A stretch of DNA of 45,029 nt from Pseudoalteromonas rubra (GTDB lineage: Bacteria; Pseudomonadota; Gammaproteobacteria; Enterobacterales; Alteromonadaceae), in NCBI RefSeq assembly GCF_005887095.1, contig NZ_PNCI01000020.1, forward strand, positions 1 through 45,029, given 5' to 3'. Within the stretch, counting starts at the first letter, position 1. Every line of letters begins with the position of its first letter. Shown piece after piece: positions 16,902 through 25,468 of the stretch. Under the pieces are notes generated by a model. That model did no database searches. It saw only the letters and a program-made list of their open reading frames with translations, and was not told the origin of the DNA. The translations under genes and the position numbers were made by a program.

Positions 16902-18362
16902 ATGTTTAAGAATTTTGTGCATACTCGCAGCGCCAAGGGCTTGCTGAGCTGTGTGACTGTCTGCTTAGCATTAATATCTATGAACGTATGGGCGGGAGAA
17001 ACAGAGACGTTTGTTGGCAAACTTAAAAATCACTACGAGAAAACCAGGTCAATTACCGCTTTTTCGCTCAATTACCACTTCTTAAATAAGCAATTCAGAT
17101 CCCATGGCTATTGGGATTATCAGGTACCAAACAGAGTGATGTCGGTGCGCATGGTTGAAGTCGATCTGGATAAAAAGCATTTTTACGACAATGATATCCT
17201 GTACGGTCCGGGAGGTGAGATACTCGACCGAGTTCAGTTTCAGAATGATACACACAGTTACTTCTATGAAAAAAATGGTAACTACTTAGGCAAGCGCTAC
17301 TTTAACGAAGGCTTGGGTAATTTTGACCGGTTTATGCATTACCATGCCTTTAATATCGACTTTATCGTAGTAAGACCCCTGCTCGATGAAGCCAATGTTG
17401 CAGACAATATTACCCTGCGACGTGATGAAAAAGCGGGAACAACCACGTTGACTCATAAAAATGCACTAGATCACGTCGTCGATTATGAATTTAGCAATAA
17501 CTCGCTGCAATTGTTAACCATTAACAACAAAACAAGGAAGGCGCTCTATGTTTACGATGATTATCAAACAACAAGAGGCATTACGTTTGCCCGCCAGGTA
17601 AAAAAATACTACAACGGAGAAACGGTACCCGCTTACATTAGTTTCAACGACAAGTTCGAAATTATTGAGGAAGTCGACGCCTCCAAGCTTCAGCTGCCTC
17701 CGGGGTACGGACCTGAAGTTCAGGCCGGTGATGGCATCCTCGTTGCAAAAGAAATTGCAACGGGGCTTTATCTTGTTACAGACTCTGCGGCCTGGCGAAA
17801 CAGTGTATTCAAAGTCAATGGCGATGAGATAACTGTGTTTGGTGCAGCAGGATACCCTGAGTTAGCGACGAAAACGATTAACTTGATCCGCGCGCAATTC
17901 CCTGAGAAAAAAATTCGCGCAATTCATGTTACACATGCTCAGGAAGCTGATATTGCCGGACTTGGCGTTTTTGCGAAGCAAGGCATAGAAATACTTGCCG
18001 ATGATTATAGCATCGCGGCCATCAAAGCCTATCCGGATTTTGCCAATGATATTGAAGATTTTAAGTTTACCGTAATAAAAGACGAGCAGCTTATTAATGG
18101 CGCACGCTTTTACATACTCGAAAGTATGCACTCTAAACGACAAAGCTTTGTTCATTTCGAGCGTGAAGGGATCATATTCCAGGCCGACTTTCTTCACATC
18201 GCATACGACAATACCATTCCTAAAGTGATCCCCAATTACACCCGTGCTTTTATAGACTTTATTCGCGATAAACAACTTAAAGTGAACCGGATTGTTGGCA
18301 ATTACCAAAACAACAATATTTCGCTAGAAGTGATGAATAAAACCTATAACTCACTGATGTGA
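16902..18362 (+). CDS. Exported protein with a degenerate MBL-like C-terminus
   Basis: 486 residues with a signal peptide (cleavage after MNVWA|GET) and AAGGAAAGTAAC upstream. Residues about 35-260 resemble periplasmic lipoprotein-carrier-like beta folds (YEFSNNSLQLLTINNKT). Residues about 275-486 have the strand order of a metallo-beta-lactamase fold: GLYLVTDSAAWRNSVFKVNG, then TINLIRAQFPEKKIRAIHV, then THAQEADIAGLGVFAKQG, where an active enzyme would show HxHxDH. Here the second His is Gln and Asp-His is replaced by ADI, so zinc hydrolysis is unlikely. It could be a binding or structural paralogue. Function unknown; probably cotranscribed with the frameshifted exported gene upstream. Confidence 0.6.
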   Translation: MFKNFVHTRSAKGLLSCVTVCLALISMNVWAGETETFVGKLKNHYEKTRSITAFSLNYHFLNKQFRSHGYWDYQVPNRVMSVRMVEVDLDKKHFYDNDILYGPGGEILDRVQFQNDTHSYFYEKNGNYLGKRYFNEGLGNFDRFMHYHAFNIDFIVVRPLLDEANVADNITLRRDEKAGTTTLTHKNALDHVVDYEFSNNSLQLLTINNKTRKALYVYDDYQTTRGITFARQVKKYYNGETVPAYISFNDKFEIIEEVDASKLQLPPGYGPEVQAGDGILVAKEIATGLYLVTDSAAWRNSVFKVNGDEITVFGAAGYPELATKTINLIRAQFPEKKIRAIHVTHAQEADIAGLGVFAKQGIEILADDYSIAAIKAYPDFANDIEDFKFTVIKDEQLINGARFYILESMHSKRQSFVHFEREGIIFQADFLHIAYDNTIPKVIPNYTRAFIDFIRDKQLKVNRIVGNYQNNNISLEVMNKTYNSLM

Positions 18363-18844
18363 CGTCTCTCAGTCTTCGTCTAGCAACACCCTCGCACTGA
18401 CGAAATCAAGTTCATGTGTATGGCCGGATACGTATTTTCGTTCGGCCATGTACTCGGTCATTCAATATGCTCGGCCACTTTGGACCTTGCCGACCATAGT
18501 CGCAGCCCAACAGTCGAATGTATTGCTAAGCCATGGCCAGTTGTGAGGTTACTTCAAATTGGATTTGCAAGACGCTTGAATCTCACCCATCACAGAAAGG
18601 CTCTGCATAACCGGACCAAATTTAGGACATACTTCCTGCCCCTTTTTGCACAATTGAGCCACATTGTGCACATTTCTAAAAATGAGCATAAATCATTAAA
18701 TTTAAAGGACTTCACAATGATGACGGGCAAATTTTAAACAGCCTTCCTGCCTTATTTCAGGTGAAATGTGCAAATAATGTGAAAGTTGCGGTTTGGCCTT
18801 TGTGGTTATTGCAATTTTAGGCTAACTTCCACAGACAGGCTTAA
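18363..18844. other. Intergenic region upstream of the riboswitch
   Basis: No gene is supported. An open frame at 18414-18737 has no ribosome binding site and no protein-like composition. The promoter of the riboswitch transcript should lie near 18780-18835, but I cannot define -35/-10 boxes convincingly. Confidence 0.4.
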
Positions 18845-18922
18845 AATAGCAAACCTTTCGAAAGGAAGGGACGCAAAGCTTCCGGTCTAAGGTGAGTGCT
18901 AAGATAGCGGGGTTGCTGAATG
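18845..18922 (+). promoter_or_regulatory. c-di-GMP-I (GEMM-I) riboswitch aptamer
   Basis: Matches the GEMM-I consensus closely: AGCAAACC, a GAAA-capped hairpin (CTTTCGAAAGG), the tetraloop receptor/ligand core GGGACGCAAAGCTTCCGG with CTAA, a variable second hairpin arm, and the closing AGCGGGGTTGCT. The base stem pairs AGCAAACC (18848-18855) with GGGGTTGCT (18909-18917). GEMM-I aptamers bind cyclic di-GMP. It lies about 230 nt before the first gene of the CBM2/YceI operon, so this operon is predicted to respond to c-di-GMP, as GEMM-controlled adhesion and polysaccharide-binding genes do in Vibrio and relatives. Confidence 0.92.
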
Positions 18923-18994
18923 CCAACGAGTAAAAATGAAGCGTTATGTGCATACTGTTGTTTTGTATGCGCATCGCGTAGCATATTGGCATTC
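18912..18994 (+). promoter_or_regulatory. Possible expression platform of the riboswitch
   Basis: GAATGCCAA (18918-18926), directly after the aptamer stem, is exactly complementary to TTGGCATTC (18986-18994). CAAC at 18924-18927 can alternatively pair with GTTG at 18912-18915, which belongs to the aptamer base stem. A separate GCATAC/GTATGC hairpin lies in between. Such mutually exclusive pairings could form a switch, but no poly-U terminator is evident. This is inference from complementarity only. Confidence 0.35.
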
Positions 18995-19152
18995 ACGCCT
19001 ATGGCATCTGTTGTCATACCGTCTACTTTTAGTCTTTCCTCATCCCTGAGCTTGTCGTTGCGATTTTAACCTGTTCATTCTGGTCGACCGCCTATTCAGC
19101 GAAGAACAGCAGGGAAACAACATGTCAGATGACAATGCTCTGGGGAATACTC

Positions 19153-20952
19153 ATGAGACAACATAGATACAACAAGCAGCGCCGCCTTTTTAAAGTCGGG
19201 CTCTGTTTAATGGCTCTAGGACACGCTATGCCGGGCCTGGCAGCGCAGTGCGAGTTCAAGGTAAAAAATGAGTGGCAAAGCGGTTATACCGCAGAAGTCA
19301 CGGTATATAACGATTCCGACGTTGCCTTAGATGGCTGGACGGTCGGGCTTGAGTTTAATCGGGGTGAGTCAATCAACAATGCCTGGCGCGCCCAACTGGG
19401 CGGCAGCAACCCCTATCAGTTTGAGAACCTCAGCTGGAACCGAAAGATAAACCCAAACTCGTCAAAGTCTTTTGGTTTTAACGTGCAAAAAGCGGCCGGG
19501 CAAACCGCCGTTACACCGGTCTTCTCTGGCATTTGCGAAAGCGGCGGGCAGGATGACAATAACGAAGTCAGTGTTGCCATTACCGCGTCTGACACCCACG
19601 CCACGGCACCTGCCACCATCCAGTTCAGCAGCGAGCTTGCCAATTCGGCCTCAGATACAGTGAGCTACCTGTGGGATTTTGGCAACGGCCACAACTCAGA
19701 TGAAATGAACCCACAGCATACCTTTGAGCAGCCGGGTGATTACCAGGTGTCATTAACCATCAACGACGGCACCAATGACTACCAGGCAGCACCAATTTCA
19801 CTCTCGATTGAACAAGCACAGCCAGAATCGGCACAATGTGTATTTGAAGTGGAGCAGGAATGGATCTCGGGCTTTCGCGGCAAGGTCACCATCACCAACA
19901 CCGAAAGCGTGGCTATTTCAGGCTGGAAAGTCCTGATGGAATTTGCCGATAACACTAAACTGACCGGCGTCTGGCATGGCAATCACAGTGGCAATAACCC
20001 CTATGAAATTGTCAACGAGAACTACAACGGCACCATTAATCCGGGCCAGAGCTTAAACTTTGGCTTTAATGCCCAAAAGGCGCAGGAAAACGATGCCCCA
20101 ACTACCCCTTCGCTAGGCGGTTTATGCTCGACAGATGGCAATATTAACCATGCGCCAACGGCCGTTGCGTCTGCCTCTGTAACCTCGGGCCAGCGCCCTT
20201 TAACGGTGAACTTTGATGGCAGTGGCTCTTCCGACCCTGATGGTGATGCCCTGACCTACAGCTGGGATTTTGGCAATGGTAATACATCCAGTGAGCCAAA
20301 CCCCGCTTTTGTTTTCGATCAAACCGGTACATTTACGGTCAAATTAACGGTCAATGACGGGGTCAATACCACGGTTAGCCAGCCGATCAGCATTCAGGTC
20401 ACAGAGCCGGATGTGGCGCCAATCACCGGACCATTTGAGTTAAATCCGCAAAGCTCCAGCCTGTATTTTGTCTCAACCAAGAAACAGCACGTGGTTGAAG
20501 CACATACCTTCGAAAACCTCAGTGGCAGTATTTCTGAGCAAGGGGCAGCAAGGCTCACTTTGGACCTGGCCAGTGTTAATACAGGTAACGACACCCGGGA
20601 CGGCAGAATGAGGGAGCACTTATTCGATACCAGCTTATTCCCGCACGCCGAAGTACTGCTCGCCGTTGATTATGCAGCTCTGACAGCCTTACCCATTGGC
20701 AGCACTGAAAAGCAGACAGTTACCGCCACGCTCAACCTCAAAGGGGTGATAGCCGAAGTAACAGCAGACGTGGCAGTTCGCCGCCTGACACACACTAAGG
20801 TGATGGTGCAAAGCCTTGCCCCCGTACTGCTGAACGCGACAGACTTTGGCTTAGAGCCAGGTATAGAAACACTGAGAACATTGGCGAATTTATCTGTGAT
20901 CAGTTACGCGGTTCCCGTGAGCTTTAACTTAGTTTTTGAAGCTCAACAATAG
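19153..20952 (+). CDS. Secreted CBM2-PKD-CBM2-PKD-YceI protein
   Basis: 599 residues from ATG 19153 (GGGGA 6 nt upstream; ATG 19129 lacks one). Signal peptide ends GLAA|QCEF. Order: CBM2 (about 30-125; W in DGWTV, GSNPYQFENLSWNRKINP), PKD (about 130-220, SYLWDFGNGHNSDEMNPQHT), second CBM2 (about 228-325), second PKD (about 338-418, YSWDFGNGNTSSEPNP), and a YceI-like lipid-binding beta barrel (about 425-597, HVVEAHTFENLSG). CBM2 modules bind crystalline cellulose or chitin; YceI domains bind isoprenoid lipids or quinones. The same YceI-CBM2 pairing occurs in Cbp2-type proteins of Cellvibrio and Saccharophagus. First gene of the riboswitch operon; the next gene begins 12 bp later. Confidence 0.88.
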   Translation: MRQHRYNKQRRLFKVGLCLMALGHAMPGLAAQCEFKVKNEWQSGYTAEVTVYNDSDVALDGWTVGLEFNRGESINNAWRAQLGGSNPYQFENLSWNRKINPNSSKSFGFNVQKAAGQTAVTPVFSGICESGGQDDNNEVSVAITASDTHATAPATIQFSSELANSASDTVSYLWDFGNGHNSDEMNPQHTFEQPGDYQVSLTINDGTNDYQAAPISLSIEQAQPESAQCVFEVEQEWISGFRGKVTITNTESVAISGWKVLMEFADNTKLTGVWHGNHSGNNPYEIVNENYNGTINPGQSLNFGFNAQKAQENDAPTTPSLGGLCSTDGNINHAPTAVASASVTSGQRPLTVNFDGSGSSDPDGDALTYSWDFGNGNTSSEPNPAFVFDQTGTFTVKLTVNDGVNTTVSQPISIQVTEPDVAPITGPFELNPQSSSLYFVSTKKQHVVEAHTFENLSGSISEQGAARLTLDLASVNTGNDTRDGRMREHLFDTSLFPHAEVLLAVDYAALTALPIGSTEKQTVTATLNLKGVIAEVTADVAVRRLTHTKVMVQSLAPVLLNATDFGLEPGIETLRTLANLSVISYAVPVSFNLVFEAQQ

Positions 20953-20964
20953 GAGGGAAAGAAA

Positions 20965-23900
20965 ATGATATTCAATAATTTACCACGATTCTCTACCTTG
21001 ACTCGTAGCAAATCTGCAGCACCTGCCATGGCAAAGTTTGCCGCCTGCATCAGTTTAATCGCATGCGCGCCGTTTGCTCAGGCAGCACAGTGTTCATTCA
21101 ACATTCCGGATAACTGGAACAACGGCTTTAAAACCGAAATAGTCATAGAGAATGACTCGGAGCAGAGCATTAACGACTGGTCGCTCGAACTCACCTGGAA
21201 CCCGGGCATCTCCCTGCAAAATAGCTGGAACGGCAATTTCGACTGTAACGACACGGGCTGTACCATCACCTCACAAGGTCATACAGTCCATGCAAATCAA
21301 TCATTTGGGCTGGGCTTTGTCGCCAATAAAAACGGCCTGAGTGAAGATGTTGCCATTACCCTCAATGGCGATGTATGTAGCAACTCTGGCCCGACTACGC
21401 CGCCAGATGCGATCACAGAAACGGGGTTGTGGGCGCTGGATAGCGCTGAGTCTTCGCTCAGCTATGTCTCGGTCAAAAAAGACCATGTGGCAGAGCTGAA
21501 CCAGTTTGCGTCGCAGAATAACGCCGCTCCTGCGTTGTCGGGAAGTATTGATGCCGACGGGCGCGTCACGCTGGCGGTTGATTTAAATAGTGTGTCTACC
21601 GGTGTGGATATCAGAAACAGCCGGGTAATGGATTTGCTGTTTGAAACAGAATTACTGCCAACGGCGTACTTCAGCACTCAGATTGACCCTGCGCTATTGA
21701 GCACGCTGGAAGTGGGCAATCCGACGGTTCAAACCGTTACCGGCGAGATGAGCCTGCATGGCGTTAACCATGAACTCAGCCTGGATGTGTTGGTCGTGAA
21801 GCTGACAACGGGCCATGTTAATGTCAGTACGCTTACGCCTTTGATAGTCGACAGTAAAACCTTCGATATGGACTATGGTATTGAGGCACTGCGGGTGGTC
21901 GCTAACCTGAGTGGCATTGGCGAGACCGTACCGGTTTACTTTAACCTGACCTTTTTATCAGCCGAGCAAGACGGTTTTGAGCCGGTGGATATGGCGGCTA
22001 AACCGGCTGCGCCTTCTGAGCTCAGCGCCAGTGTGCTGTCTACCGAAGCACAGGCGCAATTAAGCTGGTACGACAACAGCAATAACGAAACCAACTACCT
22101 GGTGCGTTTAAAATCGCTTGATGGCCGCTGGCACACCGCCGCTACGCTTGCCTCTAACGCCAGTTACTATGAGTCGGGTTTGCCGGAATCAGGCGAGTTT
22201 GATTACAAGGTGATTGCGCTGAACAACTCAGTGCCCTCCCAGCCCAGTAACATTGCCCGTATCACAGTCACGCAAACCGACCCCATTGCCCGTGGCATGG
22301 AGTTGTACAAAACCAACTGTGCCGGTTGTCATGGCTCTGAAGGGGGCGGTCTGGGTTCATTCCCTGCCCTTAACACAGAACGCGATGTACAGGCCATGAT
22401 TGATGTGATCACCGCGACTATGCCTTATGGCGCGCCGGGAGCCTGTGATGAGCAATGTGCCACGGATATCGCGGCATATCTGCAAACCCTGTGGCCTGCA
22501 CCATTAACCTGTGATGTGGGTGTCGCGCCTGTGGCATACGGTGCAAGACAGCTGAAAATCCTGACTCAAACCGAATATCAAAACACCGTAGAAGACCTGC
22601 TGGGAGTTGATTTTGAAGTGTCAGACGGCCTGTCGCCGGATTCTCAGGTGGGCTTTTTCATCAATAATACCCATGCCGCTGTGCAGCCTTCTAACTACAG
22701 CAACTACCTGCTGGTTGCCGAAGAAATCGCGCAATGGGTGGCCGATAATGGCTATTCGCCTGCTTTAAGTTGTGCTGCCATTAATGAAGACTGTGCCAAC
22801 CGTTTGATTGATGAGTTAGCGCCGCAGATATTCCGCCGTCCGCTAACGCAGGATGAGGCAGACAGTTACCGGCTGATCGCAACAGGCTTTTTCAACAATA
22901 ACGACGTTGCAGCGGGCATGCAGTTAGCACTGGAAGGCTTGCTGTCTTCGCCGCAGTTTATTTATCGTCATGAGTTGGGCGAAGCGAACCCGGATAACTC
23001 AGAGCTGGATTACGACGCCTTTGAGCTAACCTCGTGGGAAATGGCTACCTTCCTGTCTTATACCTTTACCGGTTCAACGCCAGATCAGCTTCTGTGGCAA
23101 GCCGCTGAGCGTGATGAGTTGCGTGATGAAGCCCATATCATTGCCCATGCAAACCGCCTGGCTGAGCAAGCCAAGCCGGTATTGGGTGACTTTGTAGGTA
23201 GCTGGTTGGGCACGGGCAGTTTAGAGGTCGCCAGTAAAGATCAGGACCACTATCCGGGCTTTGCCAATCTGGTACCCGCCATGAAAGCGGAGATCAACGA
23301 AACCTTCTCCTACATCATGACTCAGCCGGACGAAAAATTTGGCTCGCTGTATACCGCCAACTTCACGTTCGTCAACCAGTTACTGGCCAACCACTACAAC
23401 ATTCCCGGCGTATCGGGTGATGACATGCAAAAAGTTGAGACCACACAACGTGGGGGTATCTTAGCCAATGGTGCGTTTATGTCGCGCTGGGCAGAAGTAG
23501 ACGAATCGCACCCTATCTTACGCTCGGTCAGAGTACGCCGCCGTATGCTATGCCAGGAGCAGCCCGATCCGCCAGCCGGCACCTTTGAAGCCAGAGAGCA
23601 AAGGCTTGCCGAGCTGTCTGACTTATTGCAAGACCCGACGACCACTAACCGACTCAAGTACCACAGCTTGACCGAAGGCCAGCCTTGTTCAAGTTGCCAC
23701 GAAAAGTACATCAACCCGATGGGCTTTGGTATGGAAGACTTTGATGCCGTGGGCAACATCCGCAATCAAGACAACAACGGTAATGTGATCAATGCATCGG
23801 GCACCCTCTACGCCCCAGAGAAGTACGCTCAGGTCAGTGACTTTGTGCCATTCAATGGCACTAAACAGTTAGGTGCTGTGATAGCCGACCTGTCTTCAGC

Positions 23901-24135
23901 TCAAAGCTGCTTACCACAGCAAATGTTCCGCTACGTAATGGGTGTGGGTCATGACTCAATCGACCCGACGAGTGAAGAAGACAAGCGCCTGTCTCAGACA
24001 GAGCAGGTCGGTTATATGTGTGAAATCGACACACTGACCAACACCATGATGCAGGAAAGCCCGAGAGCCATGCTGGAGAAATTTGGTTCGCTCAAGTCGG
24101 TGCGTTATCGCAAAGCCTGGTCCAGAAGCGAGTAA
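20965..24135 (+). CDS. CBM2-YceI-FN3-cytochrome c-DUF1592 multidomain protein
   Basis: 1056 residues, AGGAGGGAAAG upstream. Signal peptide (to AQAA|QCSF); CBM2 (about 41-138); YceI-like barrel (about 150-330, LSYVSVKKDHVAEL, SLHGVNHELSLDV); fibronectin-III-like (about 345-435); class I cytochrome c (NCAGCHGSEGGG, CAGCH at 452-456). The rest is the planctomycete-type DUF1587/1592/1588/1585 suite: LTQTEYQNTVEDLLG, RGGILANGAFMSRWAEVDES, and a second CxxCH (CSSCH, 908-912) in PCSSCHEKYINPMGFGMEDF. It is therefore a predicted exported diheme protein anchored to polysaccharide and carrying a quinone-type lipid-binding domain. DUF1592 proteins are usually next to DUF1552, as here. The overall reaction is not known. 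Confidence 0.9.
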   Translation: MIFNNLPRFSTLTRSKSAAPAMAKFAACISLIACAPFAQAAQCSFNIPDNWNNGFKTEIVIENDSEQSINDWSLELTWNPGISLQNSWNGNFDCNDTGCTITSQGHTVHANQSFGLGFVANKNGLSEDVAITLNGDVCSNSGPTTPPDAITETGLWALDSAESSLSYVSVKKDHVAELNQFASQNNAAPALSGSIDADGRVTLAVDLNSVSTGVDIRNSRVMDLLFETELLPTAYFSTQIDPALLSTLEVGNPTVQTVTGEMSLHGVNHELSLDVLVVKLTTGHVNVSTLTPLIVDSKTFDMDYGIEALRVVANLSGIGETVPVYFNLTFLSAEQDGFEPVDMAAKPAAPSELSASVLSTEAQAQLSWYDNSNNETNYLVRLKSLDGRWHTAATLASNASYYESGLPESGEFDYKVIALNNSVPSQPSNIARITVTQTDPIARGMELYKTNCAGCHGSEGGGLGSFPALNTERDVQAMIDVITATMPYGAPGACDEQCATDIAAYLQTLWPAPLTCDVGVAPVAYGARQLKILTQTEYQNTVEDLLGVDFEVSDGLSPDSQVGFFINNTHAAVQPSNYSNYLLVAEEIAQWVADNGYSPALSCAAINEDCANRLIDELAPQIFRRPLTQDEADSYRLIATGFFNNNDVAAGMQLALEGLLSSPQFIYRHELGEANPDNSELDYDAFELTSWEMATFLSYTFTGSTPDQLLWQAAERDELRDEAHIIAHANRLAEQAKPVLGDFVGSWLGTGSLEVASKDQDHYPGFANLVPAMKAEINETFSYIMTQPDEKFGSLYTANFTFVNQLLANHYNIPGVSGDDMQKVETTQRGGILANGAFMSRWAEVDESHPILRSVRVRRRMLCQEQPDPPAGTFEAREQRLAELSDLLQDPTTTNRLKYHSLTEGQPCSSCHEKYINPMGFGMEDFDAVGNIRNQDNNGNVINASGTLYAPEKYAQVSDFVPFNGTKQLGAVIADLSSAQSCLPQQMFRYVMGVGHDSIDPTSEEDKRLSQTEQVGYMCEIDTLTNTMMQESPRAMLEKFGSLKSVRYRKAWSRSE

Positions 24136-24165
24136 TGCGGGTCACAACATTAAGAGGTTAGTAAC

Positions 24166-25392
24166 ATGAAAAAAGAGCATTTAAATAACATGGCGATATC
24201 GCGCCGCAGCTTATTAAAAATGTTTATGGCGTCGGGTATTTCGACCGCCCTGATCCGCACATCGCCGCTGGTATCAGGATTGCTTTACGCACGACATGCC
24301 GATGCCATGGACGCCGGGTTGCCCAACAAAACCGTGTCTATTTATATTCCGGGCGGCTCTATTGCGTCGCTTTGGAACCCCACAGGCAGCGGTGAAACCA
24401 TGCAGCTGGGCGTAATGTCGGCAGGCTATGAGCCGGTTAAAACCGAGTGTAACTTTATGGTCAATATGGCCCACTCCAATGCGGGTCATGGCCGGATGCC
24501 GGTGCTGCTCGCCCAGAGCTGGGGCGGTGACAGTTACGACGTCACTATGGGTAACGCACTGGGCCCGAACCTGCCATTTCGTTATCTGAACTTAGGCGTT
24601 CACAGTAATGGCCAGGGCCACTTAACCAAAGACAACCGTAACCGTTTGCCGTTCCAGGAAAACCCCTTCACCGTATATAAAATGGTGTTTGGCGGTGCCC
24701 AGGGCAGCAACAGTAAAACGCCTATTATGAATGCGCATATGTCGGCAGCCAACGCGATTAAAAACAGACTCGCAGGCTACGAAATACAGCGCATGAATGA
24801 CCATCTGGATGCCATTGCAGACACCCAGCGGCGTTTAGATGAGCTCTCTGGCGGCACATCCTGTGGCATTGCCCCCGATGACACTGAGTTCCCGTTGACC
24901 TTTGATACCTTCAGCCAGCAGGCGAGACTGCAAGCAGATATTGCTGTGGCAGCTTTGCAATGTAACCTGACCAGCTCGATATCACTGGCCTTTGGTAACC
25001 ACCAGTCTGAATTCCGTATTCCTGAGCTGAACTTCCAGGGGCACTATCACAACGCCATTCACGGTGGCAGTAACGGCCAGCCAAACTACCCGTACTACAC
25101 CGAAATGCGCAGCCACCTGGGCAGCCTGAGCGCCTATTTGATCCAAAAACTCAAAGCAGCCGGCATCTTAGACAGCACAGTGGTACTAGAAACCACCGAC
25201 ATGGGCCACGCAGACAAGCACTCTGCCAACCCTTGCGCCTATCTAATCGCAGGCGGCGGCGCCCGCATCAACCGAGGCGTAGTCAGCGACATCGGCTCTG
25301 GCTACAACCAGCACGATGTACTACACACCGCAGCCAAAGCGTGTGGTGTCGACCTTGGGTTTGGTAAGGAAATTCCGGGGGTGATTGTTTAG
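24166..25392 (+). CDS. DUF1552 family Tat-exported protein
   Basis: 408 residues with a twin-arginine-type leader (ISRRSLLKMFMASGIS, residues 11-26). The DUF1552 signature follows: NKTVSIYIPGGSIASLWNP, then HSNAGHGRMPVLLAQ, and near the end TVVLETTDMGHADKHSANPC and HDVLHTAAKACGVDLGFG. DUF1552 belongs to the alkaline-phosphatase-like DUF1501 neighbourhood and commonly travels with DUF1592 cytochrome proteins, whose gene is 30 bp upstream. A Tat leader fits a cofactor- or metal-containing protein folded before export. Role unknown; the operon suggests joint work with the diheme protein. The last 29 codons recur in diverged form at 29423-29509. Confidence 0.88.
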   Translation: MKKEHLNNMAISRRSLLKMFMASGISTALIRTSPLVSGLLYARHADAMDAGLPNKTVSIYIPGGSIASLWNPTGSGETMQLGVMSAGYEPVKTECNFMVNMAHSNAGHGRMPVLLAQSWGGDSYDVTMGNALGPNLPFRYLNLGVHSNGQGHLTKDNRNRLPFQENPFTVYKMVFGGAQGSNSKTPIMNAHMSAANAIKNRLAGYEIQRMNDHLDAIADTQRRLDELSGGTSCGIAPDDTEFPLTFDTFSQQARLQADIAVAALQCNLTSSISLAFGNHQSEFRIPELNFQGHYHNAIHGGSNGQPNYPYYTEMRSHLGSLSAYLIQKLKAAGILDSTVVLETTDMGHADKHSANPCAYLIAGGGARINRGVVSDIGSGYNQHDVLHTAAKACGVDLGFGKEIPGVIV

Positions 25393-25428
25393 ATGGTTGT
25401 TTTGATAACTGCTGATTAATAGAAGTTT

Positions 25429-25468
25429 GTGATTAAGAGAGCGCTTTAGCTGGCGCTTTCTTAGTCAC
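25429..25468. terminator. Bidirectional terminator
   Basis: GTGATTAAGAGAGCGC and GCGCTTTCTTAGTCAC pair with two mismatches. It ends the riboswitch operon and overlaps the last codons of the convergent gene at 25461. A near copy is at 29534-29573. Confidence 0.75.

Noticed and set aside
16902..18362. Active metallo-beta-lactamase
   Set aside because: The HxHxDH metal motif is missing; only the fold-like pattern remains.
18414..18737. ORF of 107 codons before the riboswitch
   Set aside because: No Shine-Dalgarno, composition not protein-like, ends just before the riboswitch leader; more likely non-coding.
19121..19165. Leader peptide overlapping the start of the CBM2-PKD gene
   Set aside because: A 14-codon frame with CAGGGAAACAAC upstream overlaps ATG 19153, but the gene has its own GGGGA site; too short to support without conservation data.
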